Shown here: positions 34,832-43,597 of the stretch, in pieces | Layout: every line of letters starts with the position of its first letter | Position numbering within the stretch: position 1 is the first letter of the stretch | DNA from: an uncultured Nitrosomonadales bacterium | Lineage (GTDB): Bacteria; Pseudomonadota; Gammaproteobacteria; Burkholderiales; Gallionellaceae | Assembly (NCBI GenBank): GCA_903858965.1 | Contig: CAIOKY010000028.1 | Location: 1-47,468 of the forward strand | Length of the DNA stretch: 47,468 nt | Direction: 5' to 3' | Made by a program: the position numbers and the translations under genes | Notes under the pieces: model-generated | Database searches by the model: none | Told to the model about the DNA's origin: nothing | What the model saw: only the letters and a program-made list of their open reading frames with translations

Positions 34832-34871
34832 TCTCCTCTCACGTTTACGGGAGAGGGGCTGGGGGAGAGGG
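34832..34871. repeat. Short GA/CT-rich hairpin repeat
   Basis: CTCTCC (34832-34836 region) pairs with GGAGAG (34850-34855), followed by GGGGAGAGGG. This matches a small palindromic intergenic repeat seen in many proteobacteria. It directly follows the panB stop. Confidence 0.5.
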
Positions 34872-34885
34872 AGCGTGTTGTTTAG

Positions 34886-34937
34886 GCCGTTCGTCCTGAG
34901 TGCCGCGCATAGCGCGGTGTATCGAAGGATGAATGAC
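34886..34937. repeat. Dispersed GTTCGTCCTGAG...CGAAGGATGAA-type repeat
   Basis: An imperfect inverted repeat with outer arms CGTTCGTCCT and AGGATGAATG and an inner GCCGCGC/GCGCGGT hairpin. This sequence style is a common dispersed intergenic repeat. Confidence 0.55.
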
Positions 34938-34951
34938 AAAAGCAAATCAAC

Positions 34952-35190
34952 TTCGCCGAGGGTAGCCCGGCAGCTAGTCACTTTTTCTTGCTTCGCCAAA
35001 GAAAATGTAACCAAAAAGAAGGCGACCCCGGTTTCCCGCCGCTACGCGGTACCCTCGATCAGCCGCAAGCAAGCGGGGCTGCGCAACTCGACCTGGCGGG
35101 GCGCACACCCCGCGCCCCACTGCGGGACTCGAACAGTGCTCGCCTAAACCTCCGCTTACTTGCGACTGATCGAGGCGGCGCACAGGGGAT
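34952..35190. repeat. Longer dispersed repeat element without coding capacity
   Basis: About 240 bases with the recognisable core AGTCACTTTTTCTTGCTTCG, followed by AAGAAGGCGACC and GGGGCTGCGCAACTCG. Elements of this form occur in many copies in beta- and gammaproteobacterial genomes. The core contains an inverted TTTTTCTT/AAGAAAA pair. No convincing reading frame is present. Confidence 0.5.
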
Positions 35191-35217
35191 GAAAAGCAGA
35201 ACAAATCCTTAAAATCG

Positions 35218-35239
35218 GGTGGGCAACAAGTTGCCCACC
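35218..35239. repeat. Perfect 10-bp palindrome
   Basis: GGTGGGCAAC (35218-35227) and GTTGCCCACC (35230-35239) form a perfect inverted repeat with a 2-base centre. No T-run follows. It closes the repeat cluster, 70 bases before the hypothetical gene at 35309. Confidence 0.65.
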
Positions 35240-35308
35240 ATACAAAAGTAGATAGGCAAAACAATTCGACCCCGGTACATTAGATTCATGCACAATCTCT
35301 AAATAATT

Positions 35309-36013
35309 ATGTCCAATCCCATAACTGTATTTTTCATAATTACTGCATTATGTGTTGTGATGCTTATCTTGGTATTGGTTGGTGGGCATCAGCAACGTGT
35401 AAAGCAACAAAAGTTTGCGACCGAAAGAGCGTTAAATCCTTTATTGCCATTTGTGCCACCTCGATATACAGCTAAGCAAGCTCGTAACTATCGTTTAGGC
35501 TATTTGGCGATCTTCCTTAGTTATGTATTTATTTCACTTGTTCCGAGCCTATACGAACGGTTCGCCGAAATTCCACCCTTTGAAAACTTGCACGAAACTG
35601 TTGGTGAATTCACTTATGAGGTAACAGGAAAGCACGGGGAGGATAGGCTTACAGGAATCAAAACAAGTGCTGGCACTTTATATTTTTCATGTGGGCCAGG
35701 ATCGATCAGCCATCCTGATTGCGTTTCTCCATCTTCGGAATATGACAGGCTTTCAGGAAAAACTGCTCAAGTATGGTGGTATGAACAGCCGACTTACCTT
35801 TTTACTACTCAAAATAGAGTGGTAAAACTAGTAGTAGATGGTAAGGAAAAGCGAAGCTACAACGATACTGTGGAAATAACAAAAAGCGTTGCCAATTCGG
35901 CTCCGTGGCTAAACTTAATTTTTCTTAGTGTTTATATTCTATTCATCATTGCACTGGAGCAGCATTTACGCAAAGGACTTAAACCGCAAATTAAAGGGCT
36001 TGGTTCAAAATAA
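35309..36013 (+). CDS. Hypothetical membrane protein, AT-rich, inserted between panB and panC
   Basis: A 234-residue protein with hydrophobic segments near residues 7-25, 66-84 and 200-218. Between the last two is a soluble region of about 110 residues containing C128 and C137 and a DUF3592-like pattern of beta strands (GEFTYEVTGKHG, TLYFSCGPGS). The family is not certain. The DNA is visibly more AT-rich than the flanking pan genes and lies beside several repeats, which suggests acquisition. No clear ribosome site is seen. Confidence 0.55.
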   Translation: MSNPITVFFIITALCVVMLILVLVGGHQQRVKQQKFATERALNPLLPFVPPRYTAKQARNYRLGYLAIFLSYVFISLVPSLYERFAEIPPFENLHETVGEFTYEVTGKHGEDRLTGIKTSAGTLYFSCGPGSISHPDCVSPSSEYDRLSGKTAQVWWYEQPTYLFTTQNRVVKLVVDGKEKRSYNDTVEITKSVANSAPWLNLIFLSVYILFIIALEQHLRKGLKPQIKGLGSK

Positions 36014-36033
36014 GTTATGCCTGAATTTCTTCC

Positions 36034-36876
36034 ATGCAAATAATTTCCACCATCGCCGAGCTGCGCGCACGACTAACTAACGAGCGCGCCATCGCCTTCG
36101 TGCCGACGATGGGAAATCTGCACGAGGGACATTTGAGTCTGATGCGGCTTGCGTGCGAGCACGGCGAATGCGTCGTGGCGAGCATCTTCGTCAATCCGCT
36201 GCAATTCGGGCCGAGCGAGGATTTCGACAAATATCCGCGCACGCTGGAAGCGGATTGCGCCAAGCTGCAAGGTTTGGCGGATGTGGTATTCGCGCCCTCG
36301 GTCAACGAGATGTACCCGGCCCAACAAACGATGTTCGTCGAACTGCCACCTATTGCAGACGAACTGGAAGGTGCTGTGCGTCCCGGACATTTGCGCGGTA
36401 TGGCGACGGTAGTGTTGAAGCTGCTGAACATCGTGCAGCCGCAGGTCGCCGTGTTCGGCAAGAAGGATTACCAGCAGCTACTCATTGTCCACCAGCTGGC
36501 CGTGCAACTGAATTTGCCGATCAGTATTGTAGGAGGCGAGACGGTGCGCACAGCGGACGGCCTTGCACTGAGTTCGCGCAACCAGTATTTGAGCGATGCT
36601 GAGCGAGTCGAGGCGAAATTCCTTTACCAGACGCTACAGGGGATGAAACAGGCCATGCTGCAAGGCGAGCGCGACATGGAACGCTTGCAGAAACAGGCGG
36701 TCGAAGCCTTGGCTGCAAGAGGCTGGCAGGTGGATTATGTGGCGGTGCGCAACCAGTCCGATCTATTGCCGCGAAGCCGATTGAAGGGTGAGCTGGCCAA
36801 ACATGATCTAGTAGTGCTGGCAGCGGTCAGGCTGGGCAATACCCGCTTACTGGACAATGTTGAAGTGAGTGTTTGA
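36034..36876 (+). CDS. panC: Pantothenate synthetase
   Basis: A 280-residue ligase that joins pantoate and beta-alanine using ATP. Signatures are [15 protein letters not shown] (HIGH-type HEGH), [14 protein letters not shown], and FGKKDYQQL. Length is normal. It is followed 66 bases later by panD, which supplies beta-alanine. It is separated from panB by an inserted segment, so it may need its own promoter or read-through. Confidence 0.97.
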   Translation: MQIISTIAELRARLTNERAIAFVPTMGNLHEGHLSLMRLACEHGECVVASIFVNPLQFGPSEDFDKYPRTLEADCAKLQGLADVVFAPSVNEMYPAQQTMFVELPPIADELEGAVRPGHLRGMATVVLKLLNIVQPQVAVFGKKDYQQLLIVHQLAVQLNLPISIVGGETVRTADGLALSSRNQYLSDAERVEAKFLYQTLQGMKQAMLQGERDMERLQKQAVEALAARGWQVDYVAVRNQSDLLPRSRLKGELAKHDLVVLAAVRLGNTRLLDNVEVSV

Positions 36877-36942
36877 GGCTCGCTGGTTACACGGGCGATG
36901 GCGTGTTATATAATCCGCGCCCACTGATTGAGAGGTGTCCCA

Positions 36943-37323
36943 ATGCAAAGAATCATGCTTAAAGCCAAGTTGCACCGGGTGCATGTCACGCACTCCGAGC
37001 TGCATTACGAAGGCTCGTGCGCGATCGATGACGATTTGCTGGATGCCGCCGACATCAGGGAATACCAGCAGATCGATATTTACAATGTCACCAATGGCGA
37101 GCGCTTTACCACTTACGCGATCCGTGCCCAACGCGGTTCGGGAGTGATTTCCATCAATGGGGCGGCGGCGCACAAGGCCAGCCCGGGCGACATCATCATC
37201 ATCGCCAGCTATGCGATGTACAACGAGATCGAACTGCAGAAATTCCATCCTCAACTGGTGTACGTGGACGAGCACAACCGCATTGTCGCGCAACGCGACC
37301 AGATTCCGGTGCAGGCTGCATAA
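36943..37323 (+). CDS. panD: Aspartate 1-decarboxylase proenzyme
   Basis: A 126-residue pyruvoyl enzyme that makes beta-alanine from aspartate. The self-cleavage site is Gly24-Ser25 in [10 protein letters not shown], with Ser25 becoming the pyruvoyl group. The start at 36943 is set by GAGAGG just upstream. TATAAT at 36909-36914 gives a possible -10 of its own. With panB and panC it completes the pantothenate branch that leads to CoA, whose later step coaD is at 2630. Confidence 0.97.
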   Translation: MQRIMLKAKLHRVHVTHSELHYEGSCAIDDDLLDAADIREYQQIDIYNVTNGERFTTYAIRAQRGSGVISINGAAAHKASPGDIIIIASYAMYNEIELQKFHPQLVYVDEHNRIVAQRDQIPVQAA

Positions 37324-37374
37324 CTGACAGAGCTGCTTTAGTTCGGAGCACTGTTATTCGCGTGGTACGCAATA

Positions 37375-38010
37375 TCAGAACAACTCAATGTCACCATCCA
37401 CAGGTTTGCTTTCCACCGTGCTGATGTAACGGATTTCTTCTGCGGCGATGGTGTTGTTATGCAGGGAACGCAGCCGCCTGACCCGCACGACTCCAGTCGC
37501 GGGAAAATAGACCACCATGCGCGGGAACGTCTCTCCCATGTCCTCCGCTGTTACCTTGAGCCCTTCGGTCTGGATGTATTCGCGCGCAAAGGTGATGTTG
37601 CGCATTCCGACATCGAGCATATTTTTCAGGATACGCCCGCCACCGAATAGTTTGACTTCGAGATTCTGGCGTTGACCGCCGTTCTTCAGGATGCTGTTGA
37701 TCAGGTGCTCCATCGCGAAATTGCCGTAGCGGTTGCCGGCACTCAGCTGGACCCATGTAGAACGCCGGTCGTCGGTGGAAGTGGGCAGCATGAAATGATT
37801 CATGCCGCCGACTCCGGAAACCCGGTCACGTATGCAGGCGGAAATGCAGGAGCCCAGCGTGGTAAAGACACACTCATCGTTAGTCGTGACGTAGTACTCA
37901 CCGGGAAAGAGTCTGGCGGCATAAGTTCCATAAGTATTGCTCCATGTCCTCCGGATGGACTCGAATCCCGGCAAGGCAAGCGGCATATGATGGACGGGAG
38001 TTATAGTCAT
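37375..38010 (-). CDS. cheD: Chemoreceptor glutamine deamidase CheD
   Basis: A 211-residue CheD that deamidates glutamines on chemoreceptors to tune signalling. The catalytic Cys is C55 in TTLGSCISACI and the catalytic His is H72 in GMNHFMLP. The start at 38010 is chosen because the longer frame upstream lies antisense-like in the HDOD gene. No other chemotaxis gene is in the window, so it is an orphan here. It lies 41 bases after the HDOD gene in the same direction. Confidence 0.9.
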   Translation of the reverse strand: MTITPVHHMPLALPGFESIRRTWSNTYGTYAARLFPGEYYVTTNDECVFTTLGSCISACIRDRVSGVGGMNHFMLPTSTDDRRSTWVQLSAGNRYGNFAMEHLINSILKNGGQRQNLEVKLFGGGRILKNMLDVGMRNITFAREYIQTEGLKVTAEDMGETFPRMVVYFPATGVVRVRRLRSLHNNTIAAEEIRYISTVESKPVDGDIELF

Positions 38011-38051
38011 GTTGGCGGTTCGATATGAAATGCGGAGCAGTTCGTTCCCGG

Positions 38052-38912
38052 TCAATTTCCCAGAAACAACTTTTCGGCCTCGGCGATTTCTTCCTGTATC
38101 TGGCGCACCACCGGTTCGATGATGTCTTGGCCCAGGCCGGTGATTTCCCAGGTAAGCGGGTCGATGGGCGGGACATCGCCGGGTTCCAGTGTGTCTATTT
38201 CGGCCATCTGCGCAAGGATATTGGCAAGATGCACCAGCGCTGCTTCTCTCGGATAACGCTGTGCTTCGGCAATGGCGTGATGGCAGGCGATGCATTCCAC
38301 CAATAGCGGCGGCAGGTTCCAATGGCGCGCCAGCTCGCCGCCCACCTGTGCGTGGTCGAAGCTGATGATCTGGCGTTCGGCCTGGTAGACCGGCAAGACA
38401 TCCATGTGATCCAGCACCAGCAGCAATGATTCTTTGGCCTGTTCAGGCAGACGGTTAAAAATGATTAGCTCGCCGATGTCGTGCAGCAATCCTGCGGTGA
38501 ACACCGCTTCAGGTTCGCACTTGCTTGCCTGCCTGGCCAACGCCCGTGCGGCTAATGCGCAATACAAGCTGTGATGCCAGAAATTGTCCATCGATACCAG
38601 ATTGTTGGGCAAGCCGGCAAAAGTGTGTGCGACGGACATCGATAATGCGAGATTGCGTATCTGGCTGGTACCGATCACCGAAACAGCCTTGGCTGCCGTG
38701 TCGATCGTGGAAGGGAACCCATAGAACGGGCTATTGGCGACCTGCAACAGGCGTACGGTGAATGAAGGATCGCGGCGGACCGCTTGGACGATGTCGTCGG
38801 TGTTGCTGTCCGGATCATCGATGACCTGATTGATGCGGATGAACACATCCGGCAGCGTGACCAGCCCGCTCACGCCCTGCACCAGCCCGGTGATTTTGTC
38901 ATTGGTTTCCAT
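38052..38912 (-). CDS. HDOD domain protein
   Basis: A 286-residue protein with an HDOD domain, a non-canonical HD-like signalling domain. The start region LVTLPDVFIRINQVIDDPDS and the motif FTAGLLHDIGELIIF are typical. HDOD proteins act in regulatory circuits, often with cyclic-di-GMP or chemotaxis systems, and usually lack catalysis. The start at 38912 is an ATG with only a weak ribosome site; an upstream GTG is possible. It neighbours cheD. Confidence 0.88.
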   Translation of the reverse strand: METNDKITGLVQGVSGLVTLPDVFIRINQVIDDPDSNTDDIVQAVRRDPSFTVRLLQVANSPFYGFPSTIDTAAKAVSVIGTSQIRNLALSMSVAHTFAGLPNNLVSMDNFWHHSLYCALAARALARQASKCEPEAVFTAGLLHDIGELIIFNRLPEQAKESLLLVLDHMDVLPVYQAERQIISFDHAQVGGELARHWNLPPLLVECIACHHAIAEAQRYPREAALVHLANILAQMAEIDTLEPGDVPPIDPLTWEITGLGQDIIEPVVRQIQEEIAEAEKLFLGN

Positions 38913-38984
38913 GTTGCCGGAACTTCGCACGGCGTAGCGGGTTAGTCAAGGAGAACTGCAGCGGATGCATCACCGCCGTAGGGG

Positions 38985-39437
38985 TCATTTGCGCTGGACG
39001 ATGGGGATGGATTTGAATACGGGTACTGTTTTTCTGGATGCCTTCGCGATGTCGGCCAACGTGTATTTGTCGAGCATGGCCAGGAAGCTGGCTTGTGCAT
39101 TGAACAAAACGCCCTTCAGGCTACAGGAGCGGGAGATCACGCATTTATCCGTGACCGGATTGAAACATTCGAGCAGATCGAAATCGGGTTCGGTCGAACG
39201 CACCACTGCGCCGACCGGGATTTCTTTCGCGGGACGGGAGAGTTTGATGCCGCCATTCCTTCCCCTGGTTGTCAGGATATAGCCGTTGAGCCCCAGATTG
39301 TGGACGACCTTGACCAGGTGGTTGCGCGAGATGTTGTAGAAGTCGGCCAGCTCCGTGATCGTCACGGACTCGTCTTCCCGCCCGGCAAGATACAGCAGGA
39401 CGCGCAGCGAATAGTCGGTATACAGGGTTAAACGCAT
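38985..39437 (-). CDS. nsrR: Rrf2-family iron-sulfur repressor, NsrR type
   Basis: A 150-residue winged-helix regulator. The N-terminus MRLTLYTDYSLRVLLYLAG is diagnostic for NsrR-like Rrf2 proteins. Three cluster cysteines are C91, C99 and C105. In known NsrR proteins the cluster reacts with nitric oxide and the protein leaves DNA. It is divergent from the globin-reductase genes, and a matching palindrome lies on their promoter (39628-39650). GGAAAGGA precedes its ATG. Confidence 0.88.
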   Translation of the reverse strand: MRLTLYTDYSLRVLLYLAGREDESVTITELADFYNISRNHLVKVVHNLGLNGYILTTRGRNGGIKLSRPAKEIPVGAVVRSTEPDFDLLECFNPVTDKCVISRSCSLKGVLFNAQASFLAMLDKYTLADIAKASRKTVPVFKSIPIVQRK

Positions 39438-39603
39438 TTTGTTCCTTTCCGTAATAACGGCGTATTGTAAATTGGCGACGGAGAAGGTTGCTGCATTGGC
39501 ATGATCTCCAATGGACTATCAAGTAAATGATACACATTCTCCCTGGCTTCCAAATTACCTGATTATTTTCCTCCGCCTTTCTGCTTCTGGTAAAACATTT
39601 TTC

Positions 39604-39632
39604 TTGACAAGGCTGCCGACGACAAATAAGAT
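39604..39632 (+). promoter_or_regulatory. Strong promoter of the globin-reductase operon
   Basis: A perfect -35 TTGACA (39604-39609), 17-bp spacer and TAAGAT (39627-39632). It would be strong if unrepressed, and an operator overlaps its -10. The rest of the 314-base gap 39438-39751 shows nothing else clear. Confidence 0.85.
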
Positions 39633-39650
39633 GTATTTAAGATATATGTT
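39628..39650 (+). promoter_or_regulatory. NsrR-type operator overlapping the -10
   Basis: Two 11-bp half sites with a 1-bp centre: AAGATGTATTT (39628-39638) and AGATATATGTT (39640-39650). The first half equals the known NsrR half-site consensus AAGATGYATTT, and the second is its reverse complement at 8 of 11 positions. It covers most of the -10 element, so binding should block transcription. Confidence 0.82.
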
Positions 39651-39751
39651 AAAGCTGTGCGTGTCTATAGCGGTTTGAATATATATCCCGATGCGGCACT
39701 TAAATTCGTCGGAACATTCCGGCGGCAATCAAAATAATGTGGAGAATGATC

Positions 39752-40114
39752 ATGAGTCTGTATAGCGAAATTGGTGGTGAAGGTGCTGTTAACGCCGCAG
39801 TGGATATTTTTTATCGCAAGGTTTTGAAGGATGACCGTATCAAGCGTTTTTTCGCCGGCGTCGATATGAACAAGCAGGCGGCCAAGCAAAAGGCATTTTT
39901 GACGATGGCTTTCGGCGGTCCGCACAACTACTCCGGCGCGGATATGCGTAAAGGTCATGCGCATCTCGTGGCACAAGGTCTGAATGATTCCCATTTCGAT
40001 GCTGTGATGGAAAATCTTGGCGCGACGCTGACAGAGCTGAAAGTGCCGGCGAATTTGATTGCACAAGCCGCTGCAATTGCCGAAAGCACACGCAAAGACG
40101 TGCTCGGAAAATAA
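39752..40114 (+). CDS. Truncated hemoglobin, group I type
   Basis: A 120-residue 2-on-2 globin. The B10 tyrosine is Y21 in FYRKVL, the proximal heme histidine is most likely H69 in MRKGHAHL, and the following GLNDSHFDAVMENL is typical of group I. Such globins oxidise nitric oxide to nitrate using oxygen when given electrons. The start at 39752 follows GGAG at 39741-39744. It is probably co-transcribed with the reductase 27 bases downstream and controlled by the NsrR-type operator. Confidence 0.9.
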   Translation: MSLYSEIGGEGAVNAAVDIFYRKVLKDDRIKRFFAGVDMNKQAAKQKAFLTMAFGGPHNYSGADMRKGHAHLVAQGLNDSHFDAVMENLGATLTELKVPANLIAQAAAIAESTRKDVLGK

Positions 40115-40141
40115 TCCGGACAAGTGAAAGGCGAAACACCG

Positions 40142-41095
40142 ATGTCAAAAGTTACTTATGACGGGCAGTCATACGAGTGCGGAACGGATTCGGTTCTTGA
40201 CTGCTTGACTGCCCACGGTGTTGCGGTGCCTTCTTCGTGCCGCTCCGGTATTTGCCAGACCTGCATGATGCGTGCAGTCGAGGGCGAAGTACCCGACAAG
40301 GCCAAGGCAGGTTTGAAGCCGACTTTGGCTGCACAGAATTATTTTCTGGCTTGCTCCTGCTATCCGGAGCAGGACATCGAGGTCGTCCTGCCGGCAGCGG
40401 GAATCAACAAGCTGGAGGCCAGAGTCAGCAGTGTCGAATATCTCAATGCCGACATCCTCGGCATCAGGCTCCGACCTTCCCGGCCATTCGAATACAGGGC
40501 GGGGCAGTTCCTCAACCTGTTCAAGGACGAAACGACTTCACGCAGCTATTCGCTGGCGAGCGTGCCCGCGCTCGGCGAGGAGCTTTTCCTGAATGTGCGC
40601 AAGGTGCCGTCCGGCCTAGTGAGCAACTGGGTGTTTGCGAATCTCAAGGCGGGCGACGCGATCACGATCTCGGAAGCGACCGGCGATTGTTTTTATGTGC
40701 CGGGCAATCCCGAGCAGAACATCCTGCTGATCGCGACCGGCTCCGGTCTCGCGCCCTTGTACGGCATCATCCGCGACGCATTGTTGAATGGGCATCGCGG
40801 CAAGCTCAGCCTTTACCATGGCAGCTATAATGCGAATGGGTTTTACCTGGTCGAGGAATTGAGGCGGCTGGCGCAGATCCATGCGAATTTCAGATATGTA
40901 CCGTGCGTGTCCGAAGGTGATGCGTTGGCGGGTTATGCATCGGGGATGGTTCTCGATGTGGCGCTGGCTGATAATCCCGATCTTTCCGGCTGGCGCGTGT
41001 TTCTGTGCGGCAACCCGGATATGGTCAATGCCGCGAAACAGCAGACCTTCTTTGCTGGCGCGTCGATGCAGGATATCTTCGCCGATCCGTTCTAG
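40142..41095 (+). CDS. Ferredoxin-NAD(P)H reductase-type flavoprotein
   Basis: A 317-residue three-domain electron-transfer protein. The N-terminal plant-type [2Fe-2S] domain has C33, C38, C41 and a late Cys (C71 or C73). The FAD domain shows RSYSLAS and the NAD(P)H domain IATGSGLAPLYGI. It is like reductase parts of ring-hydroxylating and toluene monooxygenases. Next to a truncated globin and under an NsrR operator, it most likely re-reduces the globin during nitric-oxide removal. It could also serve the unpartnered Rieske oxygenase at 23214, which is speculation. Confidence 0.88.
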   Translation: MSKVTYDGQSYECGTDSVLDCLTAHGVAVPSSCRSGICQTCMMRAVEGEVPDKAKAGLKPTLAAQNYFLACSCYPEQDIEVVLPAAGINKLEARVSSVEYLNADILGIRLRPSRPFEYRAGQFLNLFKDETTSRSYSLASVPALGEELFLNVRKVPSGLVSNWVFANLKAGDAITISEATGDCFYVPGNPEQNILLIATGSGLAPLYGIIRDALLNGHRGKLSLYHGSYNANGFYLVEELRRLAQIHANFRYVPCVSEGDALAGYASGMVLDVALADNPDLSGWRVFLCGNPDMVNAAKQQTFFAGASMQDIFADPF

Positions 41096-41212
41096 CTGTC
41101 TTCCCGCCAACCAAAATCCCCATGGTGTGGATGACGGTAGCCCCGATCGGGTAATCATGCATCCCAGCCCAACGTCAAGGTGCCTCCCGCTTAATTTGTC
41201 TAGCTTGTTTCA

Positions 41213-41241
41213 TTGACCACCCGAGTGTTCGCAGGTAGCAT
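41213..41241 (+). promoter_or_regulatory. Promoter of tpiA-secG
   Basis: TTGACC (41213-41218), a 17-bp spacer and TAGCAT (41236-41241), 34 bases before tpiA. It may also drive the downstream tRNA and nuo genes. Confidence 0.65.
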
Positions 41242-41275
41242 TGCGCGTTTTGTTGCTTAGCGGAATCGATTACTT

Positions 41276-42031
41276 ATGCGTCGCAAACTGATAGCCGGAA
41301 ACTGGAAGATGAACGGCACGCTGGCCCAGAACGCGGCGCTGCTGGAAGCGGTGCGTAGCGGGGTGGCTACGATGTCGGGCGTCGATTGCGCGGTGTGCGT
41401 ACCGTTCCCTTATCTGGCACAGGCGCAGCAGAAATTGTCCGGCAGCAATGTGCAGTGGGGCGCGCAGGATGTGCATCAGCTGGACAAGGGCGCGTATACC
41501 GGCGAGGTGTCTGCTGCGATGCTACGCGATTTCGCTTGCAGCTATGTGATCGTCGGGCATTCGGAGCGGCGCGCCATTTATGGCGAGAGCAGCCAACTGG
41601 TGGCGGAGAAATTTCTGGCCGCGCAGCAGGCGGGTTTAATCCCTATTTTATGTGTGGGCGAGTCGCTGCAACAACGCGAAAGCGGCGTGACCGAGACTGT
41701 GGTTGCCGAACAACTGGATGCACTGATCACGCTGGGCAGCGTGCAGGCGTTGGGCAATGCGGTGGTGGCTTATGAGCCGGTGTGGGCGATCGGGACCGGA
41801 AAAACCGCGACTTCCGCGCAAGCGCAGGCGGTACATGCCTTTATCCGCCAACGGGTTGCATCTCATGATGGTCAAATCGCCTCGGGGTTGTGTATACTCT
41901 ATGGCGGCAGTGTGAAGGCGAATAACGCGGCAGAACTGTTTGCAATGCCGGATATCGATGGCGGTTTGATTGGTGGCGCTTCTTTGGTGGCAGATGAGTT
42001 TTTGGCGATATGCCGCGCTGGCCAGGTTTAG
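41276..42031 (+). CDS. tpiA: Triosephosphate isomerase
   Basis: A 251-residue TIM-barrel enzyme converting dihydroxyacetone phosphate and glyceraldehyde 3-phosphate. Catalytic residues are visible: N9 and K11 in AGNWKMNG, His in VIVGHSERR, Glu in [11 protein letters not shown]. The phosphate loop GGSVKANN is present. The tpiA-secG-tRNA-Leu-nuo order is conserved in betaproteobacteria. Confidence 0.98.
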   Translation: MRRKLIAGNWKMNGTLAQNAALLEAVRSGVATMSGVDCAVCVPFPYLAQAQQKLSGSNVQWGAQDVHQLDKGAYTGEVSAAMLRDFACSYVIVGHSERRAIYGESSQLVAEKFLAAQQAGLIPILCVGESLQQRESGVTETVVAEQLDALITLGSVQALGNAVVAYEPVWAIGTGKTATSAQAQAVHAFIRQRVASHDGQIASGLCILYGGSVKANNAAELFAMPDIDGGLIGGASLVADEFLAICRAGQV

Positions 42032-42072
42032 TTCCGTATAGCGGGTTTGATTTGTTATTTTTGGGGTAGTGT

Positions 42073-42432
42073 GTGGAAACATTAGTTTGGGTGGTACACG
42101 TTTTGACGGCGATCGTGCTGGTGGGTCTGGTGCTGATGCAACACGGCAAGGGTGCTGACATGGGCGCGGCATTTGGCACGGGTTCGGCGGGCAGTCTGTT
42201 CGGTTCCAGCGGCTCGGCAAATTTTCTCAGCCGTACGACGGCTGTGGCAGCAACGCTGTTTTTTATCACCAGCTTGTCGCTGACTTATATATATTCCCAT
42301 CCCGCTGAGAAGCTCGGGGTGATGGATAAAGTGAACCCGGCGGCCACTCAGGCAGCTCCAGCTGCGCCTGCAGGCAATCCGGCAGGTGTTGGCCCGGCAG
42401 ACGATTCCAAGGCCAAGGACATCCCGAAATAA
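42073..42432 (+). CDS. secG: Preprotein translocase subunit SecG
   Basis: A 119-residue inner-membrane protein with two hydrophobic segments (about 5-20 and 53-72) and the SecG loop GKGADMGAAFGTGSAGSLFGS. It assists SecYE in protein export. It starts with GTG at 42073. The C-terminal Ala/Pro-rich tail is common in this group. Confidence 0.95.
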   Translation: METLVWVVHVLTAIVLVGLVLMQHGKGADMGAAFGTGSAGSLFGSSGSANFLSRTTAVAATLFFITSLSLTYIYSHPAEKLGVMDKVNPAATQAAPAAPAGNPAGVGPADDSKAKDIPK

Positions 42433-42447
42433 ATTTACAGCAATATT

Positions 42448-42534
<87 letters not shown>

Positions 42535-42629
42535 GAAATAAACTGGCACTCGATCGTGTCAGCAGATTAAGACCAAATAATAATAATTCTGAGTAAACTC
42601 AAGAATCATTCGCAGAGGAGAGAAGTCCG

Positions 42630-42986
42630 ATGTTGGAAAATTATTTTCCGGTGCTGCTGTTCATCTGTGTCGGCGTCGCGATGGGCGTGGCTCCCGTCAT
42701 ACTGGGCAAGCTGGTTGCGCCCAATCGGCCTGACAGTAAAAAATTGTCTCCGTACGAATGCGGTTTCGAGGCGTTCGAAGATGCGCGCATGAAATTCGAT
42801 GTGCGCTATTACCTGGTGGCGATCCTGTTTATCCTGTTCGATCTCGAGATCGCCTTTCTCTTTCCGTGGGCGATCGTGCTCAAGGAGATCGGTACCTTCG
42901 GTTTTGTTTCGATGATGATCTTCCTGGCCATCCTCGTGGTTGGCTTTATCTATGAGTGGATGAAGGGGGCCTTGGAATGGGAGTAG
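42630..42986 (+). CDS. nuoA: NADH-quinone oxidoreductase subunit A
   Basis: A 118-residue membrane subunit of complex I with three hydrophobic segments. The loop [21 protein letters not shown] is diagnostic, including the conserved Cys. It is the first gene of the nuo operon, with GGAG just upstream. A structured spacer separates it from nuoB. Confidence 0.97.
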   Translation: MLENYFPVLLFICVGVAMGVAPVILGKLVAPNRPDSKKLSPYECGFEAFEDARMKFDVRYYLVAILFILFDLEIAFLFPWAIVLKEIGTFGFVSMMIFLAILVVGFIYEWMKGALEWE

Positions 42987-43048
42987 GCAATATGCACAGT
43001 GAGCAGGGGCCCCGCATAGCGGGGATGCGATCGCCCGTGCATGTTGCC
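42986..43048 (+). other. Nested stem-loop in the nuoA-nuoB spacer
   Basis: An outer 12-bp stem (42986-42997, GGCAATATGCAC, with 43037-43048, one G-U pair) encloses an inner 6-bp stem CCCCGC/GCGGGG (43010-43015 with 43019-43024) with an ATA loop. There is no T-run, so it is not a standard terminator. The other nuo junctions here have gaps of 21 bases or less or overlaps, so this 123-base spacer stands out. Confidence 0.55.
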
Positions 43049-43109
43049 CGTGTTCGGTTGCTGCTTGGCGATATAAATTCGCTGGACCAAAGCTTGCAGG
43101 AGGCCAGTA

Positions 43110-43586
43110 ATGGGCATTGAAGGAATTCTTGAAAAAAGCGTCGTCACCACATCTATCGATACGATCATCAATTACACGCGTACCGGTTCGCTGTGGCCGA
43201 TGACGTTCGGTTTGGCATGTTGTGCGGTGGAAATGATGCACGCTGGTGCGGCGCGCTACGACCTGGACCGTTTCGGTGTGGTGTTCCGTCCCAGCCCGCG
43301 CCAATCGGATGTGATGATCGTGGCCGGAACGCTATGCAACAAGATGGCCCCGGCCTTGCGCAAGGTATACGACCAGATGGCCGAGCCGCGCTGGGTGATC
43401 TCGATGGGTTCCTGCGCGAATGGCGGCGGCTATTATCACTATTCCTATTCGGTGGTGCGCGGTTGCGACCGTATCGTGCCGGTGGATGTATATGTGCCGG
43501 GTTGTCCGCCGACGGCCGAAGCGCTGCTGTTCGGCGTCATCCAGTTACAGAACAAGATCAAACGTACCAACACTATTGCACGCTAG
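43110..43586 (+). CDS. nuoB: NADH-quinone oxidoreductase subunit B
   Basis: A 158-residue peripheral-arm subunit that carries the terminal [4Fe-4S] cluster N2 near the quinone site. Cluster cysteines are C37 and C38 in [10 protein letters not shown]102 in GSCANGGG and C132 in PGCPP. A strong GCAGGAGG site precedes the ATG. Length is normal for betaproteobacteria. Confidence 0.98.
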   Translation: MGIEGILEKSVVTTSIDTIINYTRTGSLWPMTFGLACCAVEMMHAGAARYDLDRFGVVFRPSPRQSDVMIVAGTLCNKMAPALRKVYDQMAEPRWVISMGSCANGGGYYHYSYSVVRGCDRIVPVDVYVPGCPPTAEALLFGVIQLQNKIKRTNTIAR

Positions 43587-43597
43587 GACGATGATAT

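Noticed and set aside
34831-35239. Repeat cluster as a CRISPR array or insertion sequence
   Set aside because: The repeats differ from one another with no regular spacers, and no transposase or terminal duplication is visible.
41140-41152. CCCGATCGGG palindrome after the reductase gene as a terminator
   Set aside because: No T-run and a stem with no loop.
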